Positions 21,108 through 29,352 of a DNA stretch of 64,000 nt are shown piece by piece (the first letter of the stretch is position 1; every line of letters starts with the position of its first letter). Source of the stretch: an uncultured Pseudomonadales bacterium (GTDB taxonomy: Bacteria; Pseudomonadota; Gammaproteobacteria; Pseudomonadales; Cellvibrionaceae); NCBI GenBank assembly GCA_947489425.1, contig CANLDL010000001.1:1178001-1242000 (forward strand). The letters are read 5' to 3'. The notes below the pieces were generated by a model. It searched no databases, was not told where the DNA came from, and saw nothing but the letters and a program-made list of their open reading frames with translations. Made by a program: the position numbers and the translations under genes.

Positions 21108-21923
21108 GTGAAAGTTGTTTCAATTAATGTTAATGGAATACGCGCCGCTGCTCGAAAAGGCATGTTTGACTGGCTTAAAAAGATCAATGCCGATGTCATC
21201 TGCCTACAAGAACTTAAAGCACAACCCGATCAGATAGACGGAGAAGAATTTCATCTAGAGGGTTACCATCGCTATATTCATTGCGCCGAAAAAAAGGGCT
21301 ATAGCAGCGTGGGAATTTATTCAAAAGAAAAACCTCAAAAAGTTCACATGGGGTTGGGGGCTATCAGTGATGCTGACTGGCAAGATGTCGACCGCGAAGG
21401 CCGCTATATACAGGCTGATTTTAAAGGTCTTAGTGTAGCGTCACTATATATGCCATCGGGTTCTTCTAAGGAAGAGAGACAGCTGTTTAAATACGACTTA
21501 ATGGAACGTTTTGAGCCAGTTTTACAAAGTATGCTGCGTAAGCGGCGCGAGTTTATTATTTGCGGTGACTGGAATATAGCCCACAAAAAAATAGACATTA
21601 AAAATTGGCGAGGTAATCAAAAGAACTCAGGCTTTTTACCCGAAGAGCGTGCATGGATGGATTGGCTCTTAAATGACGACGACAACCTACGTGATAAACC
21701 CTTAGGTTTTGGCGATGCTTTCAGGGTAATTAATAAAGAGGAAGAAGAATACACCTGGTGGTCTAATCGCGGCCAAGCTTGGGCTAATAATACCGGTTGG
21801 CGTATTGATTACCAGATAATAACCCCTGGGCTAAGGGACAAGGTAGTACCTCAGTCAGACTTGATTTATAAAGAAGAGCGATTTTCAGATCACGCACCCT
21901 TAGTGATTGAGTATGATATTTAG
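21108..21923 (+). CDS. xthA: exodeoxyribonuclease III family DNA repair nuclease
   Basis: A 271-residue EEP-fold nuclease: SINVNGIRAAARKG at the N-terminus, the metal-binding Glu in CLQELKAQ, ICGDWNIAHKKIDIKN with the catalytic Asp/Asn, WRIDYQI and the terminal SDHAPL. The family cuts 5' of abasic sites and removes 3' blocks. The sequence is nearer to the ExoA/Pseudomonas xthA group than to E. coli XthA by its KNWRGNQKNSGF segment. Monocistronic, convergent with the small L7/L12-like membrane protein gene. Confidence 0.92.
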   Translation: MKVVSINVNGIRAAARKGMFDWLKKINADVICLQELKAQPDQIDGEEFHLEGYHRYIHCAEKKGYSSVGIYSKEKPQKVHMGLGAISDADWQDVDREGRYIQADFKGLSVASLYMPSGSSKEERQLFKYDLMERFEPVLQSMLRKRREFIICGDWNIAHKKIDIKNWRGNQKNSGFLPEERAWMDWLLNDDDNLRDKPLGFGDAFRVINKEEEEYTWWSNRGQAWANNTGWRIDYQIITPGLRDKVVPQSDLIYKEERFSDHAPLVIEYDI

Positions 21924-21997
21924 CGACCTGCTTATATAAAGATAGTACTAATAAATACTTGCTGTCGTTACCAATCAGTTCCAACAGCAAAAATTAA

Positions 21998-22285
21998 CTA
22001 GCTAAACTGCTTATAAATCATAAACACGATAAACACAGCAATCGCCATAAAAATTACTTTATTACTACTACCCGATCGTTTAATGCCTCCATGCGTAGAT
22101 TCAACCTCTCCTACTGTTCTATCTGCGTCAGGAGCCTCATCAATATAATGATCAACAATATCTTTACTCTCTTTTAAGCCGATATTCCTCAACTCTCTTA
22201 ACATTTTGATGGCATCAATTTTCTTACCTGCGTTAATAAGGTCGATGACTTCGGGTTCTAACTCTGTGTTTTGTGTGTCATTCAT
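21998..22285 (-). CDS. small tail-anchored protein with ribosomal L7/L12 C-terminal-like domain
   Basis: A 95-residue protein. Residues ~10-50 (EVIDLINAGKKIDAIKMLRE, then GLKESKDIVDHYID) match the C-terminal domain of ribosomal protein L7/L12, the part that contacts translation factors. A polar linker follows and a C-terminal membrane helix (VIFMAIAVFIVFMIY) ends the protein, making it tail-anchored with the L7/L12-like part in the cytosol. Similar small proteins are scattered in bacteria without known function. It lies 42 bp downstream of the RoxA-like gene on the same strand. Confidence 0.75.
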   Translation of the reverse strand: MNDTQNTELEPEVIDLINAGKKIDAIKMLRELRNIGLKESKDIVDHYIDEAPDADRTVGEVESTHGGIKRSGSSNKVIFMAIAVFIVFMIYKQFS

Positions 22286-22327
22286 ATTTATTTTATCCTT
22301 CTTACCAAATTCTAATCTAAGCTATAG

Positions 22328-23503
22328 CTAACTAGCCTCTAACTCAATATCTCCAGACTCTAGAAGCGATATTAATACAAGCCTTTCTGACTCACTGATT
22401 GATGTAAGCAATAAACTATCACAAATCTCCCGAGCAAACTGCTCACCAACCTTAAAACTGGCGCCATTAACAAATAGCGACTGATCAGAAAACGCAAAGC
22501 GACTATAAACAGGCTGTAGCAGCTCCAAACCACTATCATTAATGAGCTGATTGATATTATCTAAGGTGAGTAAATCCAGGCTAGTTTGCTCACCCTCTTC
22601 TAAAGGTGGTAAATAGCGTGGCTCGGTAACCAATTGGCCAAAAGATTTATTAACAGCCTGCTGTATTATTTGCGGGGTAAATTTTTGTACTAAAGCACTA
22701 AGCTGGGCTTCGACAATAGTATTTATGCGAAAACTATTTTCATCGATAGAGCTGTTACCAAACACGGTGACTTTATCTTGATAACGTCGATTTTCATCAT
22801 CCGATTGAGCGATATCATCTATTAGATTTTCAAGCGTAGCCAGTAATATTTCCTTTTGTGATGGCGCCCTAAAACCAACTGACAAGGTGATACAATCATC
22901 AGTCAATGCTGTACCCCAATGCGCAACCCCTGCTGGAATATAGAGCATATCCCCTGGCCGGGCTTCCATACTCTGCTCTGTGATAAATTCATCCAACAAC
23001 TTAACTTGTGAGTTGCTCTGTAATTTCGAAGCATCGTTACACATTTGCCCAAGTTGCCATTCACGGGTGCCCGATACTTGCAACAAAAACACATCGTAAT
23101 AATCAAAATGAGGACCCACACCACCACCAATGGGCGCGAAGCTCGCCATAATATCTTCTAGACGCCATTTAGGTAAAAATGAAAAGCTATCCATAATAGC
23201 ATTAACATCTTCAATCCATTGATCAACGCCTTGTACCAATAACGTCCAATTGCTGCCTCCCATGGATTGAAACACCTCCTCATTAAACGGCCCTTGCTTA
23301 CAAGCCCATGGGCCATCCATACCAAAGCCTGTGATGATACGCGCCTCACTATCTTCTTCGCAGGCAATAGCCATTAAATCATCAGCACCAACAATACCGC
23401 TCAAGCTGTTGATAGTAGCAGGTAGAAACACTGCTTTTTTCTGCCAATACTGCTGCAAAAAAATGTGTTCTGTTATTTCTGTAGATTCGGTGAATATCGA
23501 CAC
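22328..23503 (-). CDS. roxA: JmjC/cupin 2-oxoglutarate oxygenase, ribosomal protein L16 arginine hydroxylase (RoxA/YcfD-like)
   Basis: A 391-residue protein matching YcfD/RoxA in length (373 in E. coli) and layout: FLQQYWQKKAVFLP at the start, then the JmjC core with GGGVGPHFDYYDVFLLQVSG giving the iron ligands His and Asp, PGDMLYIPAGVAHWGTAL giving the distal His, and a C-terminal winged-helix-like region. By family knowledge it hydroxylates an arginine of ribosomal protein L16 using Fe(II), O2 and 2-oxoglutarate. Its downstream neighbour carries an L7/L12-like domain, but no functional link is shown. Confidence 0.88.
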   Translation of the reverse strand: MSIFTESTEITEHIFLQQYWQKKAVFLPATINSLSGIVGADDLMAIACEEDSEARIITGFGMDGPWACKQGPFNEEVFQSMGGSNWTLLVQGVDQWIEDVNAIMDSFSFLPKWRLEDIMASFAPIGGGVGPHFDYYDVFLLQVSGTREWQLGQMCNDASKLQSNSQVKLLDEFITEQSMEARPGDMLYIPAGVAHWGTALTDDCITLSVGFRAPSQKEILLATLENLIDDIAQSDDENRRYQDKVTVFGNSSIDENSFRINTIVEAQLSALVQKFTPQIIQQAVNKSFGQLVTEPRYLPPLEEGEQTSLDLLTLDNINQLINDSGLELLQPVYSRFAFSDQSLFVNGASFKVGEQFAREICDSLLLTSISESERLVLISLLESGDIELEAS

Positions 23504-23598
23504 AAGGATCCTATTGGTAAAATATAGACTAAAAGAACTCCCGAATAATCTCGGATAATTCGAAACGCCTAAAACATCATAACGTAAAGTTTTAAATT

Positions 23599-23620
23599 AT
23601 ATGACACATTATTGTCATAT
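23599..23620. promoter_or_regulatory. inverted repeat, candidate operator upstream of the phytase-like gene
   Basis: Perfect 8-bp arms ATATGACA and TGTCATAT separated by six bases, lying 54-75 bp upstream of the start codon and just before a possible -10 box (TAATAT). The TGTCAT half site resembles the core of Pho boxes, but the arrangement is inverted rather than the direct repeat of a Pho box. A regulator-binding site is inferred, not shown. Confidence 0.45.
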
Positions 23621-23673
23621 TGCTTGCCTAATATACTCCTCTAATTTTCACATCGATCCTTGATAGGCCCAAT

Positions 23674-25851
23674 ATGATATTACCCAAAAGTAAAATAGCA
23701 TTACTGGCAAGCGTATTTATTAGCGCAGCCTCTGGACACATCCACGCAGACTCATTCCAACGTATTTCGACTTGGTCTACTGCTAACAATTTACCCGCGA
23801 GTATAGCTATCGAAACTGAGACATCTGCTGAGATAATAACAGCAAGCCCCGATGGTGAAACACTAATTTATTCAGATAGCCCCCTAGGCGGTATAGGCTT
23901 TATTGATATTAAGAATGAAAACGCACCGCAAGCACTTGGCTTTTTAAAACTAGACGGCGAGCCAACCTCTGTTGCAGCATCAAATAAGTACATACTTGCT
24001 GGTGTTAACACATCAAAAAACTTTACATCGCCAAGTGGCAAGCTGGTTACCGTCAGCCTCAAAAAGCCAACTATTGTGGGCAGCTGTGATTTAGGTGGCC
24101 AACCCGATTCGGTAGCCGTATCTAAAGATAACCAGTATGTGGCTATCGCCATAGAAAACGAAAGAGACGAAGACCTTAACGATGGTTTATTGCCGCAATT
24201 ACCTGCGGGGAATCTAGTTATTATTCCCTTAAAAGAAGGTAAGCCAACCTGCGAAAGTAAGATTCTTGTTAATTTAAATGGCCTAGCGGACATTGGCCCG
24301 ACAGACCCAGAGCCTGAATTCGTCGACTTTAATAGCAATAATGAAATTGTACTTACACTCCAAGAAAACAATCATATTATTGTCATACGCGCTCGCGATG
24401 GAAAAATTCTTAACCAATTTTCGGCGGGATCAGTTGACTTAAATAATATAGATATCGAAGAAGAGCGAGCACTGACCTTCGACGGCCAACAGAAAAATCG
24501 TAAACGTGAACCTGATGCCGTTAAATGGATCGATACTAATCGCTTTATTACAGCAAATGAAGGTGACTACGAAGGTGGCTCACGTGGCTTTACTATATTC
24601 AGCAAATACGGAGAGGTATTATTTGACTCTGGGCTAGACCTTGAGTATCGCATTGCACAGGCTGGGCACTACCCAGAAAAACGCTCAGGTAACAAAGGGG
24701 TAGAACCTGAAGGGCTAGAAGTAGCAAACTTTAATGGCAGCACTTATTTATTTGTTCTGGCAGAGCGCGCAAATGTTATTGGCGTTTATAAAGATACCGG
24801 CGGCAAACCCGAATTTGTTCAGCTACTGCCCGCGGGCATTGCTCCTGAAGGTGCTATTGCCATACCCACACGTAATCTATTAGCTGTCGCTAACGAAAAA
24901 GATTTAATAGAAGATAACGGTCCGCGCTCACACGTTATGCTTTACAAGCTCAGTGACACAAAGCCTAGTTACCCGCATATAGAATCAGTTAAAGACGGCA
25001 ATAGACCTATTGGCTGGGGCGCACTTTCTGGCTTAGTCTCAGATGATAAAAAATCAGGTATTTTGTACGCTGTTAACGACAGCTTTTATAAAAGCCAGCC
25101 CACTATTTTTACTATTGATACTAACCAAAACCCTGCAAAAATAATAAAAGCCACCCCAGTAACCAACGATGGCCTGCCTGCCAAAAAACTCGATATGGAA
25201 GGCATTACTACCGATGGCAATGGCGGCTTTTGGGTTGCATCTGAAGGTAACACCAAAAAATCAGTGCCTCATGCCATTTATCATGTAAGCAAAAAAGGCG
25301 CAATAAAACAAAAAATATCTTTCCCACAAGAGCTACTAAAACATGAGATACGTTTTGGCGCCGAAGGCATTACGCGTATCGGCAATACTCTATGGATGGC
25401 TATACAGCGACCTTGGAAAAACGACCCCAAAAACACAACAAAGCTTGTGTCTTATAACACTGAGACAAAACAATGGGGCGCAGTACACTACCCGCTCGAA
25501 ACCATTAAAAAAGGCTGGGTAGGCCTATCGGAAATAAATGCATATGGAGAGTATGTTTACGTACTCGAAAGGGATAATCAAGTCGCAGGAAACGCTAAAA
25601 TAAAACGACTGTACCGTGTCAAACAAAATGCCCTATTAAATTCTGATTTATCTAGCAACCTACCGCTTGTGAAAAAAGAATTGGTCTATGATTTTATTCC
25701 AAAGCTAGAGTCATTTAACGGTTATACTACTGAAAAACTAGAAGGATTTACCTTTGACAAAAAGGGCAATGCATTTGCTGTAACAGATAACGACGGTGTA
25801 GATGACAACTCTGGCGAAACCATCTTTTTACGCTTAAAAAACATTCAATAA
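23674..25851 (+). CDS. secreted choice-of-anchor/esterase-like phytase-family beta-propeller protein
   Basis: A 725-residue exported protein (signal peptide to about residue 26, HIHADS). Residues ~35-420 look like a seven-bladed propeller with repeated DGETLIYSDSPLGGIGFIDI and PDSVAVSKDNQYVAIAIENERDE segments. Residues ~440-725 match the esterase-like activity of phytase domain: GWGALSGLVSDDKKSGILYAVNDSF, LDMEGITTDGNGGFWVASEGN, RFGAEGITRIGNTLWMAIQRP, and LEGFTFDKKGNAFAVTDNDG. Such proteins are periplasmic or extracellular and often linked to phosphate scavenging; the real substrate is unknown. A strong terminator follows and a candidate operator precedes the gene. Confidence 0.8.
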   Translation: MILPKSKIALLASVFISAASGHIHADSFQRISTWSTANNLPASIAIETETSAEIITASPDGETLIYSDSPLGGIGFIDIKNENAPQALGFLKLDGEPTSVAASNKYILAGVNTSKNFTSPSGKLVTVSLKKPTIVGSCDLGGQPDSVAVSKDNQYVAIAIENERDEDLNDGLLPQLPAGNLVIIPLKEGKPTCESKILVNLNGLADIGPTDPEPEFVDFNSNNEIVLTLQENNHIIVIRARDGKILNQFSAGSVDLNNIDIEEERALTFDGQQKNRKREPDAVKWIDTNRFITANEGDYEGGSRGFTIFSKYGEVLFDSGLDLEYRIAQAGHYPEKRSGNKGVEPEGLEVANFNGSTYLFVLAERANVIGVYKDTGGKPEFVQLLPAGIAPEGAIAIPTRNLLAVANEKDLIEDNGPRSHVMLYKLSDTKPSYPHIESVKDGNRPIGWGALSGLVSDDKKSGILYAVNDSFYKSQPTIFTIDTNQNPAKIIKATPVTNDGLPAKKLDMEGITTDGNGGFWVASEGNTKKSVPHAIYHVSKKGAIKQKISFPQELLKHEIRFGAEGITRIGNTLWMAIQRPWKNDPKNTTKLVSYNTETKQWGAVHYPLETIKKGWVGLSEINAYGEYVYVLERDNQVAGNAKIKRLYRVKQNALLNSDLSSNLPLVKKELVYDFIPKLESFNGYTTEKLEGFTFDKKGNAFAVTDNDGVDDNSGETIFLRLKNIQ

Positions 25852-25862
25852 GCTCTCTCAGT

Positions 25863-25903
25863 AAAACCCATAGCCTGCTAAGCAAGCTATGGGTTTTATT
25901 TTA
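25863..25903 (+). terminator. rho-independent terminator after the phytase-like gene
   Basis: A perfect 12-bp stem (25863-25874 with 25886-25897) begins 12 bp after the stop codon and runs into a T-rich tail. Confidence 0.8.
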
Positions 25904-25922
25904 ACTTATTAAATCCGCACAG

Positions 25923-25957
25923 ATCCTACGATAAGTAATTATTGTAGGATTTTTTAT
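25923..25957 (+). terminator. second stem-loop with T6 tail in the porin upstream region
   Basis: Arms 25923-25934 and 25939-25950 pair over 12 bp with one G-U and a 4-base loop, followed by six T residues. It may back up the first terminator; it is 150 bp before the porin start and less likely to be part of the porin leader. Confidence 0.65.
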
Positions 25958-26102
25958 TTTCACTGTTTAAAAATTTAACTTAAACGAAATATAAATTACA
26001 TATTTTTGTAATATTCACCCACTACTATGTCCCCCGTTCACAGAGAAACAATTAAAAAATTCTTTTTATACTTTTATTATATTTTTACCATAGGGGTTCT
26101 TC

Positions 26103-27083
26103 ATGAAATTATTACCACTTGCATTAGCGTTTGGCGTTATCGCTGCATCAGGCTCAGCAAGCGCTGCAACCATTTATAAAAAAGATGGGTTTACGTTTAA
26201 AATTGATGGCGACATACAACTACAACTTCGTCAAGAAGTAGACGAAGATAGCAACAGTGAAATTGATATCGATGACTCTGAGTTAAAGCCAAAAGTCTCT
26301 TACGATATAGGCGGCGGTTACAAAGCGTATGCTGAGGCACATTTTGATGTAGGTAATGACGACGATGGTAACGTCGAAGCTGAAGAAACATTTATCGGCA
26401 TAAAAAACAAAATTTTTAAAGTACAAATTGGTCGCCAAGACTATGTTACTGACGACTTTGCAACTGAGCGTGCTATCGAAGAGCCATTCGCGGAATCAGC
26501 CTTTGAAGAAGATAACGACAACCGTTTTGACAACGATGGTTTCGTTGATGGCGACGACGTTATCCTTGCTTCAATCAGAGCCGGTGCATTCGATATTCAC
26601 CTATCACAAGACATAGGTGGAGCAGACGAAGATGATTTTTCATCATCAGATATTTATGTGACAGCTAACATTAATAAATACTTCCAAGTCGGTGTTGCGG
26701 CACAAATCTTAGAAGAAGAAGGCGGTTTAGAATCTGACACTTACGGTATTAACTTCCACGCTAAATTAGGTCCTGTATCTCTAGCGGGTGACTACAGTGA
26801 AAAAGAATACGATGATTCTGGCGTAGAAGACACCGAAGTTTTTAACTTATCGGCTGGTTTTAAATTAGCAAAAACCACTAAAGCGGTTCTTGGCTACACC
26901 AATATCGATAATGGCTCATTTGGCGACCTTGATGTTTATTATGCGAATGTGACTTACAAATTTCCTAAAGCGAAAAACGTAAGCGTATTTGCTGAAATTC
27001 AAGGTGTGAGCGAAGATGTTACATCAACAAGCTTCGACGAAGATGACACTGGCTACCTTGTAGGTATGCGCATTAAATTCTAA
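26103..27083 (+). CDS. outer-membrane porin
   Basis: A 326-residue protein with a cleavable signal peptide (MKLLPLALAFGVIAASGSASA). The mature sequence shows alternating beta-strand pattern, is very acidic (many Asp/Glu-rich loops such as DEDSNSEIDIDDSE) and ends in a terminal aromatic strand VGMRIKF, the C-terminal Phe being the outer-membrane insertion signal. The segment FKVQIGRQDYVTDDF resembles the loop 3 region of general porins of the Gram_neg_porin type. The acidic surface suits a marine organism. Its start follows AGGGG at good spacing and a perfect terminator ends the unit. Confidence 0.85.
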   Translation: MKLLPLALAFGVIAASGSASAATIYKKDGFTFKIDGDIQLQLRQEVDEDSNSEIDIDDSELKPKVSYDIGGGYKAYAEAHFDVGNDDDGNVEAEETFIGIKNKIFKVQIGRQDYVTDDFATERAIEEPFAESAFEEDNDNRFDNDGFVDGDDVILASIRAGAFDIHLSQDIGGADEDDFSSSDIYVTANINKYFQVGVAAQILEEEGGLESDTYGINFHAKLGPVSLAGDYSEKEYDDSGVEDTEVFNLSAGFKLAKTTKAVLGYTNIDNGSFGDLDVYYANVTYKFPKAKNVSVFAEIQGVSEDVTSTSFDEDDTGYLVGMRIKF

Positions 27084-27105
27084 AAAAAACTTGCCCCCCC
27101 TTATT

Positions 27106-27132
27106 AGCCGGCTTTTTTAAGCCGGCTTTTTT
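27106..27132 (+). terminator. rho-independent terminator of the porin gene
   Basis: Stem arms AGCCGGCT at 27106-27113 and 27120-27127 with a 6-base loop, followed by T residues, 23 bp after the porin stop. Confidence 0.85.
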
Positions 27133-27240
27133 ATGCCTGTTCATCTAAGGCATCTAACAGAAAATTTTCTAAAAGTTATAAATCCTTATATAATGCTGAG
27201 AAATGCTAACTCCGTCACTACCTGCGAGAACAATCACTAC

Positions 27241-27702
27241 ATGCTAACCATTTGGGTCGATGCCGACGCCTGCCCCGTTGTTATAAAAGAAATCATTTGC
27301 CGTGCCGCTAATCGCACACAGACCCCCACTGTGTTTGTGGCGAACCAGGCAATTGCCCTACCCAAATCGAAACATATTAAAATGCTACAAGTCAGCAGCG
27401 GCTTTGATGTTGCCGACGACACCATCGTTGAGCGAGTATCTAGTGGCGATATTGTCATTACCAGCGACATACCACTGGCCTCCGACGTACTCGAAAAGCA
27501 AGCCTTTGTGATTACATCGCGAGGCGAGCGCTATACGCAAGACAATATAAAAGCGCGCCTAAACATGCGCGACTTTATGGAGACAATGCGAGCAAGCGGC
27601 GTACAGTCCGGCGGGCCTGCAGCGCTTAACCACGCAGACAGGCAAGCTTTTGCCAATGCGCTTGATAGGCTACTGACAAAAGCGCAACAGGCCAAAAGAT
27701 AA
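27241..27702 (+). CDS. yaiI: YaiI/YqxD family (DUF188) protein
   Basis: The frame is open from 27133 within the porin terminator, but the family N-terminus [16 protein letters not shown] begins right after the ATG at 27241, giving 153 residues against ~150 for YaiI. Conserved blocks are [36 protein letters not shown] and the C-terminal [19 protein letters not shown]. The fold is PIN-domain-like with conserved acidic residues, suggesting a metal-dependent nuclease, but no activity is established for the family. Confidence 0.85.
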   Translation: MLTIWVDADACPVVIKEIICRAANRTQTPTVFVANQAIALPKSKHIKMLQVSSGFDVADDTIVERVSSGDIVITSDIPLASDVLEKQAFVITSRGERYTQDNIKARLNMRDFMETMRASGVQSGGPAALNHADRQAFANALDRLLTKAQQAKR

Positions 27703-27854
27703 AAAACCTCTTTCACCCTTAAGTAATATGTGAGGAGTAATACCTAGGGAGCCTCAAATTAACCTTGGCTTTACACCCAACAATATGTATTACACATTTA
27801 ATCCACGCAAAAACAAAAAGCAAAACCCGACTCTAACACTCGGTTAGTTGAGTC

Positions 27855-27879
27855 TTATTTCAATAGAATCTGACCCTAT
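27855..27879. repeat. dispersed 25-bp sequence, copy 1
   Basis: This stretch (TTATTTCAATAGAATCT then GACCCTAT) recurs at 41046-41070 with 17 identical bases followed by a near match. The ending GAATCTGACCC resembles sequences often found next to REP-associated transposase elements in gammaproteobacteria. The surrounding 27703-27985 gap holds nothing else I can support. Confidence 0.4.
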
Positions 27880-27985
27880 TGCTTTCTCTTTTTAGAATGC
27901 ACACCATCGTTTTATCACGCAATGGAGCCTCTCTGACTAGCTTTGTTGTAAACTTATAAACCTATTAACATGTTACTCACCAGCT

Positions 27986-29008
27986 TTAGTTTATTGAAAC
28001 AAACTCATAGACTCGCTTTGGTATGTTTCTATCCATTCCTTTCTTCTCCATAAGCTCAATATATATTTTACCACTTTTCTTAGCCTTTTTTAGATAAGTA
28101 GCAGCGCTTGAAGGATACTTCTTCTTTCTTAAATATGTTTTTCTATAAACATCAAATAAATTAAGGTAAACCACTGTTCTCTCAGGATCTCTTCGACTTA
28201 CACAAACCAAATAATTTAAAGCCGTATCCAAGCTATCTGCTTGCTCAAAAACGAATCCAATATCATTTTCAACTGCTATTTTCTTTTCATTCTTTGGTTT
28301 ACTACACGACCCAGGCATATTTAACGAAAATTTTGACATGGTGTCATTTAATTCTTTAATAGCTTTTTCTCTTTTCATTTTTTTTATAAAAATAAGAGAT
28401 CTCTTTATTTGGTAATTTAATATACCAATCTGTAGCTCATCTTTTAAGTTAAATCTATTTTTGGTATCACTACCTTGAATTTCATCGTAAATTCGCCTTC
28501 CAAGAGACAACACACTTTCTCTATCATCCCTATTCTTTGCAGTTTTCAGCTTCGCTTTTAGATCATTTATTAACTCTACTTGATTTAAATTAATAAATAC
28601 TCCTCCATCCCATTTCATTCGAATAGGAGGGCTTTCAGCTATTGCAGTGGTTAGCCTACTGCATTCATCTTCTGTATTTCCGCTCCTGCAATATGGAAGT
28701 AGTGTTATTATTAAATCGCCTTCATTAGCAGTCACTAAGCTAGTACCCACACCACTTGCCTCACAAATATCATGCGATATAATTTCGTCCTTTTTAACTT
28801 GGTATACTGTTGTGCCAGAGATAGGAATTCCAGAACTGCAGCAGTCTTCAACATAATGTAAATATAAATCTCCATCTCTTGATGAAAATATTTTTTTAAC
28901 TTGGTTCTCGCTAAGTAATCTTTCTATATCTTCTATTGACTCAGCCTCATGATAATCCCAAACACCACAATCTGAATAAACATGATGAGAAATAAACAAA
29001 AGCAACAA
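27986..29008 (-). CDS. unknown secreted-type protein, start region apparently damaged
   Basis: A protein of about 340 residues from a TTG at 29008, with no recognised family. The N-terminal region has Cys pairs (DCGVWDYHE, EDCCSSGIP, PYCRSGNTEDEC) typical of an exported protein; the C-terminal half is Lys-rich and helical with a TPR-like feel (ALNYLVCVSRRDPERTVVYLNLFDVYRKTY). The signal peptide core LLLLLFISHHVYS is present, but the in-frame part upstream has no ATG/GTG/TTG before a stop. Reading GTG at 29037 with one A fewer in a run of five would give MKIKTILRLLLLLF, a normal signal peptide. So either an unusual start (ATT at 29029 with AGAGGA nine bases upstream, or the TTG) or a one-base frameshift. 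It lies downstream of the type VI array. Confidence 0.5.
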   Translation of the reverse strand: MLLLFISHHVYSDCGVWDYHEAESIEDIERLLSENQVKKIFSSRDGDLYLHYVEDCCSSGIPISGTTVYQVKKDEIISHDICEASGVGTSLVTANEGDLIITLLPYCRSGNTEDECSRLTTAIAESPPIRMKWDGGVFINLNQVELINDLKAKLKTAKNRDDRESVLSLGRRIYDEIQGSDTKNRFNLKDELQIGILNYQIKRSLIFIKKMKREKAIKELNDTMSKFSLNMPGSCSKPKNEKKIAVENDIGFVFEQADSLDTALNYLVCVSRRDPERTVVYLNLFDVYRKTYLRKKKYPSSAATYLKKAKKSGKIYIELMEKKGMDRNIPKRVYEFVSIN

Positions 29009-29045
29009 TAATCTTAGTATAGTTTTAATTTTTCACGTTCCTCTG

Positions 29046-29318
29046 TTAAGCCATACTGATACCTAGGGCACCCCACAAATTGCTAATCCACCAGCCCCAT
29101 TGGCAATAAAACGCACCGCGCAAAGGGGCTCCCTGCCCCACTTGCACTGTCATTGGCGTCCTTACACAAAAATTGCTCCTGCATTTTTGACGTACCCTCC
29201 ATCCCTGGAGGGCAGTGACTGCTTGACTCCCAATGGGCTGGAGGGCAATTTCAGGGGACTGGGGTACGGTGGCAGTGAGATAACTTAGCTGCTTGAGTGT
29301 GGTCACGATGACTTTCAT
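29046..29318 (-). pseudogene. decayed orphan effector-tail cassette (copy 3)
   Basis: Residual copy of the free-standing effector-tail genes at 30314 and 31857. The ribosome binding site AGGGA and an ATG at 29318 are intact and the first ~25 codons match (TVPQSPEIALQPIG). A 48-bp net insertion, in frame, follows near 29170-29217. The segment TPMTVQVGQGAPLRGAFYCQW then matches exactly, after which one extra base (four C at 29095-29098 against three in the other copies) shifts the frame. The similarity stops at about 29064, before the conserved GISDIHYSV tail, so this copy cannot encode the tail domain. No immunity-like gene follows it. Confidence 0.75.
29166..29218. repeat. short mobile-looking repeat inserted in the decayed tail cassette
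   Basis: About 53 bp replace five bases found in both intact paralogues. On the minus strand it reads as a GGAGGGTAC core followed by AAAATGCAGGAGCAATTTT, the same core and flank as the repeat units at 47459-47540. It therefore belongs to a dispersed repeat family of this genome. Confidence 0.6.
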
Positions 29319-29352
29319 TGAATAATCCCTTTCGCTTTTTATTAGGCATGGC

